Of a stretch of DNA of 64,000 nt, positions 11,000 to 22,530 are shown in pieces (position 1 is the stretch's first letter; every line of letters starts with the position of its first letter). A program made the position numbers and the translations under genes. This DNA comes from Ovis canadensis (lineage: Eukaryota; Chordata; Mammalia; Artiodactyla; Bovidae): the NCBI RefSeq assembly GCF_042477335.2, contig NC_091251.1:28970501-29034500 (forward strand). The letters run 5' to 3'. The notes beneath the pieces were generated by a model. It had not been told where the DNA came from and ran no database searches. It saw only the letters and a list, made by a program, of their open reading frames with translations.

Positions 11000-11165
11000 A
11001 TATGAATGCGAAAGACTTGGGTTCAAATTGGGTAGGTGAACCTGAACGAGGTATTTACCTTGATGGGACTCGCCCTCCCCTTCTGTAATACGGGATTCAA
11101 TACCTTCCCTATATGCCTTGTGAAGGTAAGGTGAGGTTGTGAGAGAATTGTGAGTATTGTAAAGA
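11000..11165 (+). mobile_element. MIR SINE relic
   Basis: 'gacttgggttcaaattgg', a degenerate 'ccttctgtaatacgggat' block and 'gagagaattgtgagtattgt' follow the MIR order from tRNA-related part to tail. Confidence 0.65.
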
Positions 11166-11419
11166 GGCCTCTTCCTCTACGTCCTCATCTTCCACTAACA
11201 TCAGTTCATCAACATTGTCTTCACTGGCCCACCGTTTTGGGCTCCATGTGATTCTTCCCTTCTTCTGATGGACCCTCTGTAGTGTGTCTACTCAGTAGGA
11301 CCTTCATTAATGTGTGTCCCCCACTTATCACTCTGTAGATCTAAATGACTCTGAGTGGCTGGCTGGGCAGGATTTGCTGACTTAATGCCATGACTCTATT
11401 TTATTGTAATTTATGGAGG

Positions 11420-11650
11420 ATTCCCTGGTGGGTCAGATGGTAAAGAATACACTTGCAATGCAGGAGACCTGGTTCAGTTCCTGGGTCAGGAAGATTCCCT
11501 GGAGAAGGGAATGGCAACACACCCCAATAGTCTTGCCTCATTCCTCTGTGGAGTGAGGAGCCTGGTGGGCCCCAGTCCATGAGGTTGCAAAGAGTCAGAC
11601 ATGACTGAGGGACTAAAAACAAAGAAACAAACAACAACAACAACAAAAAA
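11420..11650 (+). mobile_element. Bov-tA SINE with AAC-rich tail
   Basis: The head 'attccctggtgggtcagatg' is followed by a Bov-A unit ending 'cagacatgactgagggacta' and an A-rich tail containing (AAC)n. Flanking 7-bp repeats 'atggagg' lie at 11413-11419 and 11651-11657. Confidence 0.93.
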
Positions 11651-11657
11651 ATGGAGG

Positions 11658-12788
11658 TTGTAACCCAAAGGAAAGGATTCGGTGCCTCAGAATCTCAAAA
11701 CATCAGAGCAGGAGGAAGCCTTGGAGAGCATGCACTCTGGGTGTAAAGAACAGGTGGATAAACGATTGCTTAGATGATTTCCCTTGAGTGTGGGTAGCTT
11801 TGGCGATGATTCTGCCAGCCTTCTGCACCGAATGACTCTGGAGAACCAAGGTGGGTGTGGTCCAAGTGCAGGACCCTGCAGAGGTGCACCCCATCCATCA
11901 GTGGCAGCCAAGCAGATGTTCAGATTCGGATGGACCAGGAGTTTAAGAGGTGCAGAGGATTGGCGGGTTTTACAGATTAAGCTCTGAGGTTTAACTATCC
12001 ATAAATGACTTCAAGGTCCATTTTGTGGGTGGGAGAGGTGCTTCTCATGGGATCAGACCTAAAGCCGCCATGAAAGGCACCCAGGCTTGCCCACATCCCC
12101 TGACATCATGTCTCCTTGGAGCCTCTGGGGGACCTGGCGATCTCTCCTGTGGGGGAGTAGAGGGAAGAGGTCTGCTCCCTGGCAGCTGTGTTCTCCACCA
12201 GACTCTGCACACTCTACTGGCCAGTGGACAGCCTTCCAAAATCAATTTGCTAAAAGCCAATTTGCCAAATGACTCCAATTTGCTGAATGACTCATTTGCC
12301 ATAGGACTGAGGACTCCGTTTTTAAATTTCAGTTTCCCTGTGCCTTGCACAGCAGTTTTGGCAGCAGGATTTTGCATGAGTGTAAGACTTTTAATGCTGA
12401 GCCTGACTCCAGTGCCCAGGGTTTTATGTGGAAAGGATAGGCTTGCCCAGCCCCTACCCCTGCCTCCAAATCTGCCTCCGCCTGCTTTGCTTTCTGGGGG
12501 GAAGGGGTTTCTTTTCCAACACAGTGTTTGTCTCTCTTTCTGCAGCCTCCTCCGTGTCTGCCCTTGAACACGGGCATTAAGAGTGGCCCTGATGGAGTGG
12601 AGGCTCAAACCCTTCCTCTGAGGAGGCTCAGGACCCTGGACTGGGGTCATTAGAAGAACGGAAGACAGTGGCGCTTCTTGAACACTTCAGTTTCTGATTT
12701 AGGACTCATGCCTTGTTTATTATGTATCATTTTAATTCACGTTGCAACAGACATTGAAGTAGTGTTTCTAAGTGAAGAGCTTTAACCT
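11658..12788. other. Unique DNA with a stop-poor stretch at 12025-12650
   Basis: A 180-codon plus-strand frame (12025-12567) and a 201-codon minus-strand frame (12650-12045) overlap. Neither has a recognisable domain. Long open frames on opposite strands of the same DNA are better explained by composition than by coding. A short tandem array lies at 12242-12307. Confidence 0.4.
12242..12307. repeat. Degenerate ~17-bp tandem array
   Basis: About four head-to-tail copies of a unit close to 'ccaatttgccaaatgact' can be aligned: 'tcaatttgctaaaag', 'ccaatttgccaaatgac', 'tccaatttgctgaatgac' and 'tcatttgccataggac'. Copies differ by several bases, so it is an old minisatellite or a fragment of an unidentified repeat. 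Confidence 0.75.
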
Positions 12789-12981
12789 TGTTTGTATGTA
12801 TATATTATTTACTTATTTCTGGCTGTGTTGGGTCTTAGCTGTGGTGCGCAGGCTTGGTAGTTGTGGAACGTGGGCTAAGTTGTCCCTCAGCGTGTGGGAT
12901 TTTAGGTCCCCAACCAGGGATCAAATGCTTGTCCCTGCATTGGAAAGTGGATCTTAACCACTGGACCACCAGGGAAGTCCC
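12789..12981 (-). mobile_element. CHR-type SINE
   Basis: It is reverse oriented: a T-rich start ('tattatttacttatttctgg'), then 'ctgtgttgggtcttagctg', 'ggtccccaaccagggatcaa' and a head ending 'ccagggaagtcc'. Short flanks 'taacct' at 12783-12788 and 12982-12987 are compatible with a TSD. Confidence 0.88.
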
Positions 12982-13092
12982 TAACCTATTTATTTATTAA
13001 ATCTAAGAACTGAAATTTAGTTTCGAACCAGCTCATTGCTAGAACATAAAATTTGCTCATCACCCAAAATGAGCAGCTTAAGATCTAGAGTT

Positions 13093-13591
13093 TGGTTTTC
13101 CAGGTGATTCAGTGGTAAAGCTGAAGAAGGCAATGGCACCCCACTCCAGCACTCTTGCCTGGAAAATCCCATGGACAGAGGAGCCTGGTAGGCTGCAGTC
13201 CATGAGGTCGCTAAGAGTCGGACACGATTGAATGATGTCACTTTCACTTTTCACTTTCATGCATTGGAGAAGGAAATGGCAATCCACTCCAGTGTTCTTG
13301 CCTGGAGAACCCCAGGGACAGGGGAGCCTGGTAGGCTGCCGTCTATGGGGTCGCATAGAGACGGACACGACTGAAGCGACTTAGCAGCAGCAGCAGCAGT
13401 GGTAAAGAATCCACCTGCCAATGCAGGAGACTTGGGTTTGATCCCTGAGTCAGGAAGATCATTTCCTTCTTCCTCCTGGAGAAGGAAATGACAACCCTTT
13501 CAAGGAAAACCCCATCGACAGAGAACCTTGTTTGTGTACAGTCCACGGCATCACAAAAGAGTCAGATATGACTTAGCAACTAAATAACAAC
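13093..13591 (+). mobile_element. Bov-tA SINE, interrupted by BOV-A2
   Basis: The head lies at 13093-13120 ('tggttttccaggtgattcag...') and the rest at 13408-13591, beginning 'aatccacctgccaatgcagg' and ending 'gatatgacttagcaactaaa'. Perfect 13-bp TSDs 'aagatctagagtt' lie at 13080-13092 and 13592-13604. The element was whole before the BOV-A2 at 13121-13397 landed in its tRNA-derived head. Confidence 0.95.
13121..13397 (+). mobile_element. BOV-A2 SINE nested in Bov-tA
   Basis: Two Bov-A monomers are joined by the linker 'cactttcacttttcacttt' and end in an (AGC)n tail, 277 bp in all, the usual BOV-A2 length. The 10-bp TSD 'agtggtaaag' (13111-13120 and 13398-13407) is made of the host Bov-tA's own sequence, so the BOV-A2 is the younger insertion. 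Confidence 0.97.
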
Positions 13592-13604
13592 AAGATCTAG
13601 AGTT

Positions 13605-14089
13605 ATAGAAAATAAATAAGTTCTTTCAACTCTTGATATTCTACAGTTATTTTCTATTTCTACGTCTATATCTGTATCTGTCCCTAAACCTATATTTATT
13701 AGAGGGCAATTCAGAAAAGCAGATTAATCCTGAATATTTTCATTTGTTTTGGAATGCCTGATACTATTGCTTGGTAACATTTGGTAGTTATCTTAAGCAG
13801 AACACTGTTCAGGTAACCTCTGGGCATGTTCATGAATTTCAAGTCTTAACGTCTTCATCTGCAAAGTGGGGCTAAAAATGCCTCCTTGATGAGGTTTCTG
13901 TGAGTATGGAAAGAAAGAACGGGTAGCAAAGTGCTGTAATCACTGATGGAGCGGTGCAGATGTAGGCTGTTAATACGGTTTGATTTCAGGTTGCGAAGAG
14001 CAAGTCGCAATGTCTGTTGCCTTTTAGAAGAGAGATGGTTTAGGCCAGGAGGAAAATTCGCCATGGCCAAGTTCAAAAGCAGAGAGCTC
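13605..14089. other. Unique DNA with MIR-like fragment
   Basis: A plus-oriented MIR-like piece ('taacgtcttcatctgcaaag') covers about 13840-13965. Around it are unique sequence and a short 'tatatctgtatctgtcc' stretch. No coding signal was seen. Confidence 0.4.
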
Positions 14090-14590
14090 TTTCTTTGTTA
14101 AGATTCTTCATGGGCTCCTCACCCACCCACAGGATTCTTTGTTGCTATTCCGACCTCATCACAGCCCCCCTCTTCTCCAGCATGGCTCTGAGCTCCAGCC
14201 ACACGGACTCTCCACAGATTTCTAGACTGTCCCCGCCTCCTTCCTGCCTCAGGGCCTTTGCACAGTTTGTTTCTATTTTGCCATCTCCTGGGTCTTTGCT
14301 AAGACACCTCTTCTTCTGTGAACTTTCTGTGACCCTCTCACAGGTAAACTCCTCCTGGCAAGTGTTCTCTCTTAGCACCTGCCCTTACTTATTCTTCTCA
14401 GAATCAGTTACAACAGCACTTAATTAATTCATTGTGTAATTGTTTGTTTAACATCTGCCCTTTTGAGTGATCTATAAACACTATGAAGTCAGAGGCTGTG
14501 TCCTGTGGTGGCCCAGCATTTAGCACTGAGCTTGGTGCATAGAGGGAGTTAGGTGAGCACCTGTGAGTGAATGGATGAATGAAACTGGGG
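14090..14590 (+). mobile_element. L2 LINE 3' end
   Basis: It contains 'cctcagggcctttgcacagt', a degenerate 'cacctcttcttctgtgaact' block, 'tctataaacactatgaagtc', 'agaggctgtgtcctgtg' and 'gtgaatggatgaatgaa', in the order of the L2 3' UTR. The 110-codon ORF here (14095-14427) is an accidental frame within L2. Confidence 0.85.
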
Positions 14591-16595
14591 CAGCAGGGCA
14601 GGGGGGGATGAAGGTCTGCTGGATGCTTCTCTTTTTGACTCGTCCTGGCACTCCCCAGTAGAGCTTGGTCTACCTTCCCTCTTCGGTCTGTCCCCAGTTC
14701 AGGTCTTGGCCTCTACTCTGGGGTCTAAGCGTGTCTATCAGCAAACATTCCATGAGGCGGAACAGCGGGCAGCCTTGGGGGGACACATAATATACGGTGC
14801 TCTGAGGAGGGGAGCAGCTCTGGGCAGGGGGTCATTGGGAGGGCCACACGAACCAGCTTGGGACTTGCAGTCTGAGTGAATGAAGCTCAGAGGGAGGCCT
14901 GACTGGCTCGGTCGGCAGCCCCATGAGGACCTCGCCCTGTCCCACTCACAGTTAGCATGACGGCTGGTTCAGGCCAGGGCAGCCTGGGGGAGCAAGCCCC
15001 CTAGCTTGGCAGAGCCTGCAGTTAACCTGGCCTTTCAGGGAGAGGGGCTGTCTGAGCCTCAGAGGCCTCCTGCCAGTACTGGTGAGCGAGCTGGGCGGGG
15101 AGTGGGCTGGAGCCTCATGAGTCTCCAGCTTCAGACCCCCCGAGGACTGGGAAGGAGAAAGGCCTCATCCTTGGGTTTCTTACAGGCCTCTCACCTCTTT
15201 AATCCAATTCCTGGCCTTCAGCTGGTTCAGAGGTCAGTGAGCTGACTCTACATCAGCTCCCTCCCCACCCCTGTCTCCCTGGATATAAAAATTTAAAAGA
15301 ATATGAAACATGTAAAAAGTAAGTGGGTAATGTATAGAACTGGTCACGCTCCCCTCCCCAACCCCCTTAAAAAATATTTGAGAGAACCAGAAAAGACTGG
15401 AGCCAAAATGAGACTAGTTCAACCTGATAGGTACAGGAGAAGGAGGCTCAGACCCCAGGCGGTCAACCGAGATCCCTGACCCACATCTTACGTCAGTGGT
15501 GCATGCCTTTCATTCGGAAGTATTGGACCTGATGCCTTAAGCCATTGTCGGGTGTCATATTTGGGGGGCAGGTATGGTCAATGGGCAAGCAGCTGAGAGT
15601 CAGACCCCACAGGAATGAGAAGTGGTTCACAGCCAAAAATCGAAACAGCATGGGACTCCTCACAGCCTTCTAAGAGTTCTCCTCCCTTTCAGAGCCTCAG
15701 TTTCCTCATCTGTTGAATGGGGTAATAGTCTTGTCCCTGGACCACTACTCATCAGAGAGACTGTGAAGGGTTTCATGATGAGATAAAGGCTGAGCTGCCT
15801 GATTTCTGAAGTCACCCTGTAATTTTAGGTGTGTCTGCTTTGGAGTCTGGGAGGGAAGTAATGGGAGGCTTTTAAAGGCATCCAAAAGTGAGCAGTGTGG
15901 GAGGGGTCTCCCCCTGGGTAAGGGGGAGAGACATCAGCTTCTCTTGGGCCCCTCTCTGACTGGCTGCCTATCCCAGCCTCCCTGAGCCAGGCTGACTATT
16001 TGTGGACCGGCCTCTCACTCAGAGTAACAAGAATTCCAAGCCCTGATGTCCAGCTCCATCATAGATTCCTGTTAGAAAAGCCCTATTGGGAGGAAACACA
16101 CTGAGCTGTTCTCTCTTAAGAAATATTCCACATTTCCTCTAACATTTGGTGAGGGAGTGACTGTATGTTTCTCAGCACCATGGGAATCTTTTGTCCTCCC
16201 CCCTGATGTCTTGCAAGTCCTAGCCTTTGAGAGCAAAACACTGTCTTCACTCAGCATCACTAAGGGAGAACCTAGCTGCGCCCCATCTCCAGGCTCTCCT
16301 CCGTGATCATATATCTGCCCTGATCATCTCTTCCTTTAGAAATAGCTTGAGTCCTGCTGACACCCCTAGACATCTGAGCAGGAAGGACCCATCAGCCGGC
16401 CCCATCAGCCTCTCCCTCCCACCCAGCCTGGCTCCCTATTCTCTGTAGCACAGGAGACAGGAGTGTGGTACTAAGGCCTGCATCATGGCACACCTTTCTC
16501 CCGCCTGTTCTACAGTCTACTCCCCCTTCCTTCTCTCCTCCCAGCGCCCCCTCCCCGACCCCCAGGAGATCAGTGAGCCAACTAATGTGTGAAGA
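14591..16595. other. Unique DNA with one MIR
   Basis: A plus-oriented MIR ('agagcctcagtttcctcatc') sits at about 15660-15850. The remainder is unique and noncoding by inspection. Short ORFs (for example 15006-15245) have no recognisable features. Confidence 0.4.
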
Positions 16596-16599
16596 AACA

Positions 16600-16865
16600 A
16601 CAGGAGTGGGCTTGGGGGAGAGGCCAACGGGGCTCCAGTAGTCAAAGCAGCCTTCCTGGAGGAGGAGGCCCCAGGTTGGGCTTTAAAGGATGGACAGGGA
16701 ATGAAGAAACACTGAGGAAGAGGGATAAGCTATAGAAGAGCTCAAGGATGGGTGTGAGGAGCCCAGTTTGAGACAGTGGTGTAGCAGGGGCAGTGGGAGG
16801 GCTGGGTGTGTGCCTGCGGGACCAGGAGAGACGGGCTAAGAGAAGGTTGGTAAGCCAAAGCCGAG
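16600..16865 (-). mobile_element. L2-like fragment, reverse
   Basis: 'agcagccttcctggaggagg' followed by 'gggctttaaaggatgga' and downstream purine-rich blocks match the reverse L2 3' region in order. It is diverged and the ends are uncertain. Confidence 0.5.
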
Positions 16866-16899
16866 ACATTTTCTTTAACAAAGAATCCAGTGGTCCCCA

Positions 16900-18195
16900 G
16901 CTGCGGTGGCTTTAGCTAAATAAAGCAGTCACTGTGATTTTGAAACCACAGTTGGCTTGTTCCACTGTGATGGCAACTAATTATGGATTGTAATTGTTTA
17001 AACACAGGGAGGTGTTTTGACCTGAATAGCAACACTGTGACGGGCCTCCTTGAGTGTCTTCCCACGGCTGGCCCATGAGCCATGGGCTTGTCTGTGCATC
17101 CCCACCCTGCTCCAGATGTTCGTGAGGACAAAGGTCAAGCAGGGGGCAGCGTCCACCTAGCACAGGGAGCTGTCTTTTCTGGATTGCCACGGGGCAGCCC
17201 GTCATGGTGGAGAGAGCTGAAAGGAGCCCAGTCAGTTCTTTGTCCGTGACCCGGGGTGAACAGCACATACCTGGAAGGGCCGTCATGGACATGCAACGAA
17301 ATGCCAAGGGGAGGGTAGCTGCACGTGGCAGACACTGGAAGCACCAGAGCTGCGACAGCTGTAAGTAGGGAAGGAAACTGACCCCATTATACAGATAAGG
17401 AAACTGAAGCCCAAGGGGAAGCTTAACTGAAGTCACATGGTCCTGGGAAGAGAGCTGGGTTTTCAAAGGACTCTCCCCACTGTGACTTCACCAGTGTTTC
17501 CCATCACTCTGAATCGTCATGTGAACAAGTGGCTTCTCTGAGCCTCCACTTTCTCATTTGTGAAATGGAAATAACTCATATGTATCCAGTAGCTCGATTG
17601 GAAGGATGACATGGGATGATAAATGCAAAGCTGCCCAGCGCCCAGCCTGCAGAACATGCATAGGGAATGGTGGTCCTCCCCACGCCGCCACCACTGTCCA
17701 CCCCACTGTATGGCATTATCTAGAATTCGGTCAAGTGGAGGCCCTCAGTGAGGCCTGCAGCCTTCCCGGCCCCTCTACAGACAGAACTGTGGTCTCTGCA
17801 GCGGGAGGTCCCAGAGCGGATGTGAGGCTGACGTTGTTGTGAGGCTGACGTTGCTCAGATGTGAACTCCTCTGAACCCTCCAGTGAGGCCTGGTTTCTTT
17901 GCCTGATCCAATTCTCCCCTGACAGCTTTCAGATTGCATGAGTTTCCTCTGTCTGCCTTGTCCAAAGGCCCCGAGAGAATGGGGCTACTACGGTATAAAG
18001 TGGTGTGTCCTCTGCCTGCCCTAGTATAACCCAGCAGAGGCCTGATCCATATTTCATAGGATCCTAGTGCAGAGCGCTCACTATACAGCTGGAGAGGCTC
18101 AGAGGGGGATGCGCTGTTCCCCAGAGTCAGGACGTAAAGCCATGTCTTCTGATCTCACCTCAGGCTCTCCCTGTGGCCTTGCTGAATTTACAGCA
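16900..18195. other. Unique DNA with two MIR fragments
   Basis: A reverse MIR piece ('tacagataaggaaactgaag') lies at about 17375-17450 and a forward piece ('gagcctccactttctcattt') at about 17515-17645. A 10-bp phrase 'gtgaggctga' is duplicated at 17822 and 17839. A 161-codon minus ORF (17466-16981) overlaps MIR and is not called a gene. Confidence 0.4.
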
Positions 18196-18400
18196 GAGTT
18201 GTTCAGTAGGTTGAGCTTCCGGCCCTCTGCTTGGAATTCTTCTCCTACCCTTGCTTATTTTGCTCTCTTGTATTCTTTGGGCCTCAGCTTAAACATTATG
18301 GCTTTGAGTTCCCTCCTTAACCAGGTGGAATCTCTCTGTGTTTTGCTCTCACAACATCATCTGGGGCAGAGATTGCTGGTCTTTTCCTGATGTACATGAT
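18196..18400 (+). mobile_element. L2 fragment
   Basis: 'ccctctgcttggaattcttc' followed by 'gcctcagcttaaacattatg' and 'gagttccctccttaaccagg' is the forward L2 3' UTR order (growth of 'tgcctggaa', then 'cagctcaaatgtcacctc', then 'cttccctgacc'). Confidence 0.75.
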
Positions 18401-18859
18401 TACTTTCTTGTTTTATCAGATCCCAATTTAACAGGGAAGCAATATGTACAGTTAAAAGACTACTTCTCATAGCCTTCCTCACAGGAAATTGCTGGGTAGG
18501 GCTTCTGAGAAATTGAGAAACAGCTGACTACTTTTTCCTTTGCATTTTGCCATTTGTGTCTTTCCTTTATTATTTCTGGAACAGAGATGTAATGATTAGA
18601 GCTCTAGCAGCTATCTTGGACCTTTAGGTTAAGGATATTGAGGAGGCACATATGTTAGATCAGAAGCATAGCAAGAGTTTGGGTCCCTGTTTATGGAAGT
18701 CATCACTTTAGCCCTGGGCTGCCTACTTCTGGACTTGTTTTATGTAAGAGGTAAAACTTTCATTTGCTTTCATCACTATTGTTGAATTTCTATTCCTGGC
18801 AGCCAAACTCAATCCCGATTGATAGAATGTTCTTTGTTGTGCTTACCATAGTTAATGCT

Positions 18860-19030
18860 AGTTATGCACAGACCTTTTTAATATCTCGATCATTAGACAG
18901 TGTGCTTGATGAGGGCAGAGACTCCATCTGGCTTGTTTACTCCCATATTCCCAGCAACCAACACAGTGCCTGACACTGTTTGTGCCAGTAGGGACTTAGT
19001 CAGTTTTCTTGCATGAATACATTCCAATGA
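18860..19030 (+). mobile_element. L2 3' terminal fragment
   Basis: 'gtgcttgatgagggcagaga', 'tcccatattcccagcaacca' and 'cacagtgcctgacactgttt' correspond to the last part of the L2 3' UTR. It may be the continuation of the copy at 18196-18400 across diverged sequence. Confidence 0.7.
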
Positions 19031-20484
19031 GGATGTGGTATCTAGCGAGGGTCCTACAGGATGGTTAGAGGAAAGAGTGGCTCTGACAGTGGCCTTTGCA
19101 ATAATTATGAGAAGCAACTTTAACTGCTCAGGTTGCCAGGGACTACTTTTCTTTTCCTAGTAAACTGGCTGTCCAATATCATCATTTAAAAATATAATTT
19201 ACATTTTCTTCCACTCTATCTCTTTGAGGGGACTCTCTTATAATTCACTATCTATACTAGATAGCTACTTAAAAATACACCAGGTACAAAATACACAAGA
19301 AAACCATTTTTTTCCCCTTCTCGATCTTGCTTCTCTGCAGCTAGCTGCTTTTCTCACATAGTTTGGCTCATATAAAAACTGGTATCTTTTCCTCCCCTCC
19401 GGTATCATAACAGAATCTTCCCATTTATTAAAAGCTGGACTGAACTATCATTTTTAGTGGATCATCCACAACCTGTCTTCCATCGCTTGGCCTGCCCTCT
19501 TGTCTGGCACTTTTAGGTGGAATGATGCTACGATGACCATCTTTGAGCCCAAACCTTTCCTGTGCTTAGGATGACTATTTCCTCAAATGAGAGTCTCAGA
19601 AATGGAGTTATTTGATCGGGGGAGATAAATGTGTCCCAGTGGCACTTTGCAAAACAGGAGTCAGTGTAAACTTAAAGAGAAAGAGAGGCTCAGTCCTTTG
19701 GCTTTTCTTCAGGCTCAGTTTCTCCAGCTGTAAACTGAGCGGGTCAGACGACAGGGCTCCAGATCTCCTTACAGGATGAGAGCTCTGCTGATGGTCGGGG
19801 ATGAGGCCTCTGACATCGTTCAGGGCACAAGGTCATGAGGTGGGGTGGGAGGCAGAGATCTGCACACATCAGCCAGCAGCTGCTGCTCATCCCACCTGGA
19901 GCTGATCCTGCCTGTGAAAGTGTGCCACTGGAACTTTCCGGTCCCCTTTCTGTGTCTGCCTTACCTTTACACTTTTCCCGAACTCCCAGCAAGCATGTAC
20001 TTTATTGCAACCTTGACCCTTCCTGGGAGGGAGGAGAGCTTCCAATCCCCATTGGGTTTGAGGGCCTGTGTGGGGTTTCCTTTGAGGGTGAGGATTCACC
20101 CTTGAAGGCAGACTTTCCTCATGGCTCAGATGGTAAAGAATCTGCCTGCAGTGGGGATGAGGGAAGGGAAATTCCCAGATGTGATAGGAGGAGTTCTTAG
20201 CAAGATGGGAAAGAAAGCTAGAACTGGGACTGGAAGGAGCGAGGGGGAACAAGCGCCTGTGGGAAGAGCCCTGGGCTGCTCCTTTCTCTGTCAAGGTCAT
20301 GTAAACTGAACCAGTTCCCTGCAGGCTCACCCTTCTTGTGTGTGCAAGTTACAGGGTCTGGGCATGGGTGTCTGAGGAATGAGCTCTCAAAGTACATACT
20401 TTGGCCAGAGTGGCAGAGAGCTACAGGTAGAGGGGAAGGAGGGGCAGAAGGAGGAAGCTGGGGGCCCCAGTTGCTCATTTGTTC
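19031..20484. other. Unique DNA with a small Bov-tA head fragment
   Basis: A T-rich stretch near 19160-19330 and a MIR-like fragment near 19705-19735 were noticed. No coding domain was recognised in the overlapping ORFs around 19835-20330. Confidence 0.4.
20112..20155 (+). mobile_element. Bov-tA head fragment
   Basis: 'ctttcctcatggctcagatg' followed by 'gtaaagaatctgcctgcag' is the tRNA-derived head of a Bov-tA. The Bov-A body is missing, so this is a decayed or deleted copy. Confidence 0.7.
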
Positions 20485-20640
20485 ATCACAAACCATTCAT
20501 TCATTTATTCACTCATTTTTTTCCACCCAATATTTTTGAAATCTACTCTGCGTTACGTTCTGTGTCAGGTGCTGGATATTCAAAGATAAAAAAGAGAGAG
20601 ATGGCCCCTGCAAAGGCTAGAGCACTCTGGGGAAATGTTG
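20485..20640 (-). mobile_element. L2 3' end fragment, reverse
   Basis: 'attcattcatttattcactc' followed by a degenerate 'gttctgtgtcaggtgctgga' block and 'tattcaaagataaaaaagag' reads as the reverse L2 3' terminus. Confidence 0.7.
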
Positions 20641-21904
20641 GGACCTAGGAAGGCAGTGGTAGCTGATGGGCATGGGTAGAGCATGCAGGCAGGAGGGGTG
20701 GTGGGCAGCAGGCAGCAGAGAGAATCCCTCCCTGCTGGAAGGAATCTTCTTGGCTGGTCATTGGGCCCTGGGAGAAGCAGTGCAGTGCCATCCTGCAGCT
20801 CTGCAAGAGCAGAGGCACCAAACAGGAGCTGGGGAAGCAGAGGAGAAGACAGGCACCCCACAGAGGCATGACTGGGTGGAGCTGTTAGTGAGTTGGGAGG
20901 TCACCTACGGGGGACACAAGCCCGGGAAGCATTGCTTACACATAGCAAAGTGGCAGGTAAGACCAAACAGCAAATCACAACCTGATATGTTGGCTAGGGC
21001 CATGTCTATGTAAAAATACTACCTGTAGAAGGTAATATGGAAAAAAATTTTATCCCATTAAGGGCAAGACTGATGGTTTGTTAGGTGGTTTTATCTTCCT
21101 ATGTTAATGGTTATCATCTTATCATCATAATAATAAAATTGAGACGTAGAGCAAACTAAAACTTGTGGAGAAGGGAGATGTTTCCTTGAGACTCCTTATC
21201 ACGTAATAAAAGGGTACCCAATAAACAGAGGATGGATGAATGCCCTGTAGGTCTTCTCCTGCTGGCAGAGGTCAAGGCAGTGGGCAGCCCCCGAGGGAAG
21301 CCCTGATACTTCGGGTGGTCCAGCTATATTTCCACAGATCTTGAGGATTAACTGGCCATGATTTGTTTCTCTTCATGGGCAACAGCAGCGAATACCCCTC
21401 CAGAGTTAGCAAAGAAAAAGCTGTGCCTGTGTTGTCACTTATTCCGATCGGATGGTTAGTGTAATGTAGCTTTTAGCTGCATTAGGGCTGATAGCACATC
21501 AGAATTTTCCTCTTCTGTGACAGGAAAATGGAAAAATGTGCTTACATTTGCTCTGTGGTCTTTAAAAGTTTGTTTGTGTTTTCAGCATGTCTTTGGTGGG
21601 GTTGGGATATAGCTTGATGGATATTTGTTGAGTGACTGATTATTGACTGGTAGTCTAACAGCCTCTATTGAAGTAGGCTGAACAAACAAACCACCGAGTG
21701 GAACGTGGTGTCTAGGTTACACAGCTTATTCATCTGCTGATCACCGGGGCACACTGTGGGTTATTATTACCCAAGACACTCAAAGGAAGCATGAGAACTC
21801 TCCATGGAAATCCTAGGAGAGGAAGGAATCAAATTAGAACAAGGGTGGGGAAGAAGATGGGTTGAAATGCTCAGTGAAGAACAAGTTTAGTCCAGAAAAC
21901 AGGC
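20641..21904. other. Unique DNA, candidate conserved stretch
   Basis: No repeat was recognised. The part at about 21340-21570 is of balanced composition with TAAT- and ATTA-type motifs and no repeat decay pattern, so it could be a conserved noncoding element; this is inference only. Confidence 0.35.
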
Positions 21905-22530
21905 CATTTCTTAATAGGTGTCTTGGTCAATAACTGTTTGCTGCAAGAAACAGAGTTATTTTAGAATTAGCTCTCAATAATAGTAATGATAAAAATAATT
22001 TTTTGAGAAGGCTGTGAGGAATCTCAGTGAACCCAAGGGTAGGGATGACACCAGTCCCCATGAGAAGCTCAAAGTGGAACTACTGGAAAGTTACCAGAGC
22101 CCCAGACAGCTGCTTGCCTGTACTCCGTGTCCCTCGTTCTCTGGCACCTTCTGGTCTTTTACCTCAGTCTCTCTCATTTGGTCTGTTTTATTTTTTTTTT
22201 CTCTGCAGACTGGCCTTCTCTAGGTCCAGAAATGTTCACCTCAGTTGGGACGTGATCTCTCAGCTCACGGACCTGCTATCAAGAGTCTAAATCCTAAGTC
22301 CCAGAGGAAGGAATTTGATTGGTCAGTGGCCAGCCAATGAGGTGTCTCTGTTTAGTCAGGTATCTGTCTCTGTTCCAACAGAGTGCATTCAGGTGATAAA
22401 TATGGCAACAGAGACGGCTTCCGTGGGTGGGAAGGTGTTCCTCAGAGAAGGGGGCACAGACCTGGCAGGCACACTGGCTAACATGCCTGCTTTAGGGGAA
22501 GAGTGGAATGACTTGGCTGTGAAATAAAAT
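21905..22530. mobile_element. Possible ancient interspersed repeat
   Basis: The run 'aataactgtttgctgcaaga' and later 'gtctaaatcctaagtcccag' with 'gaatttgattggtcagtggc' resembles phrases common in old mammalian repeats. I cannot assign a family or strand with confidence. Confidence 0.35.

Larger units (their letters stand above)
9927..11412. other. Mostly unique DNA with MIR relics
   Basis: Apart from MIR at 10270-10445 and 11000-11165 and a possible reverse L2 piece near 10470-10520 ('ttcattcattcatgg'), nothing was recognised. A 142-codon minus-strand ORF (10485-10057) overlaps MIR and has no domain. Confidence 0.4.
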
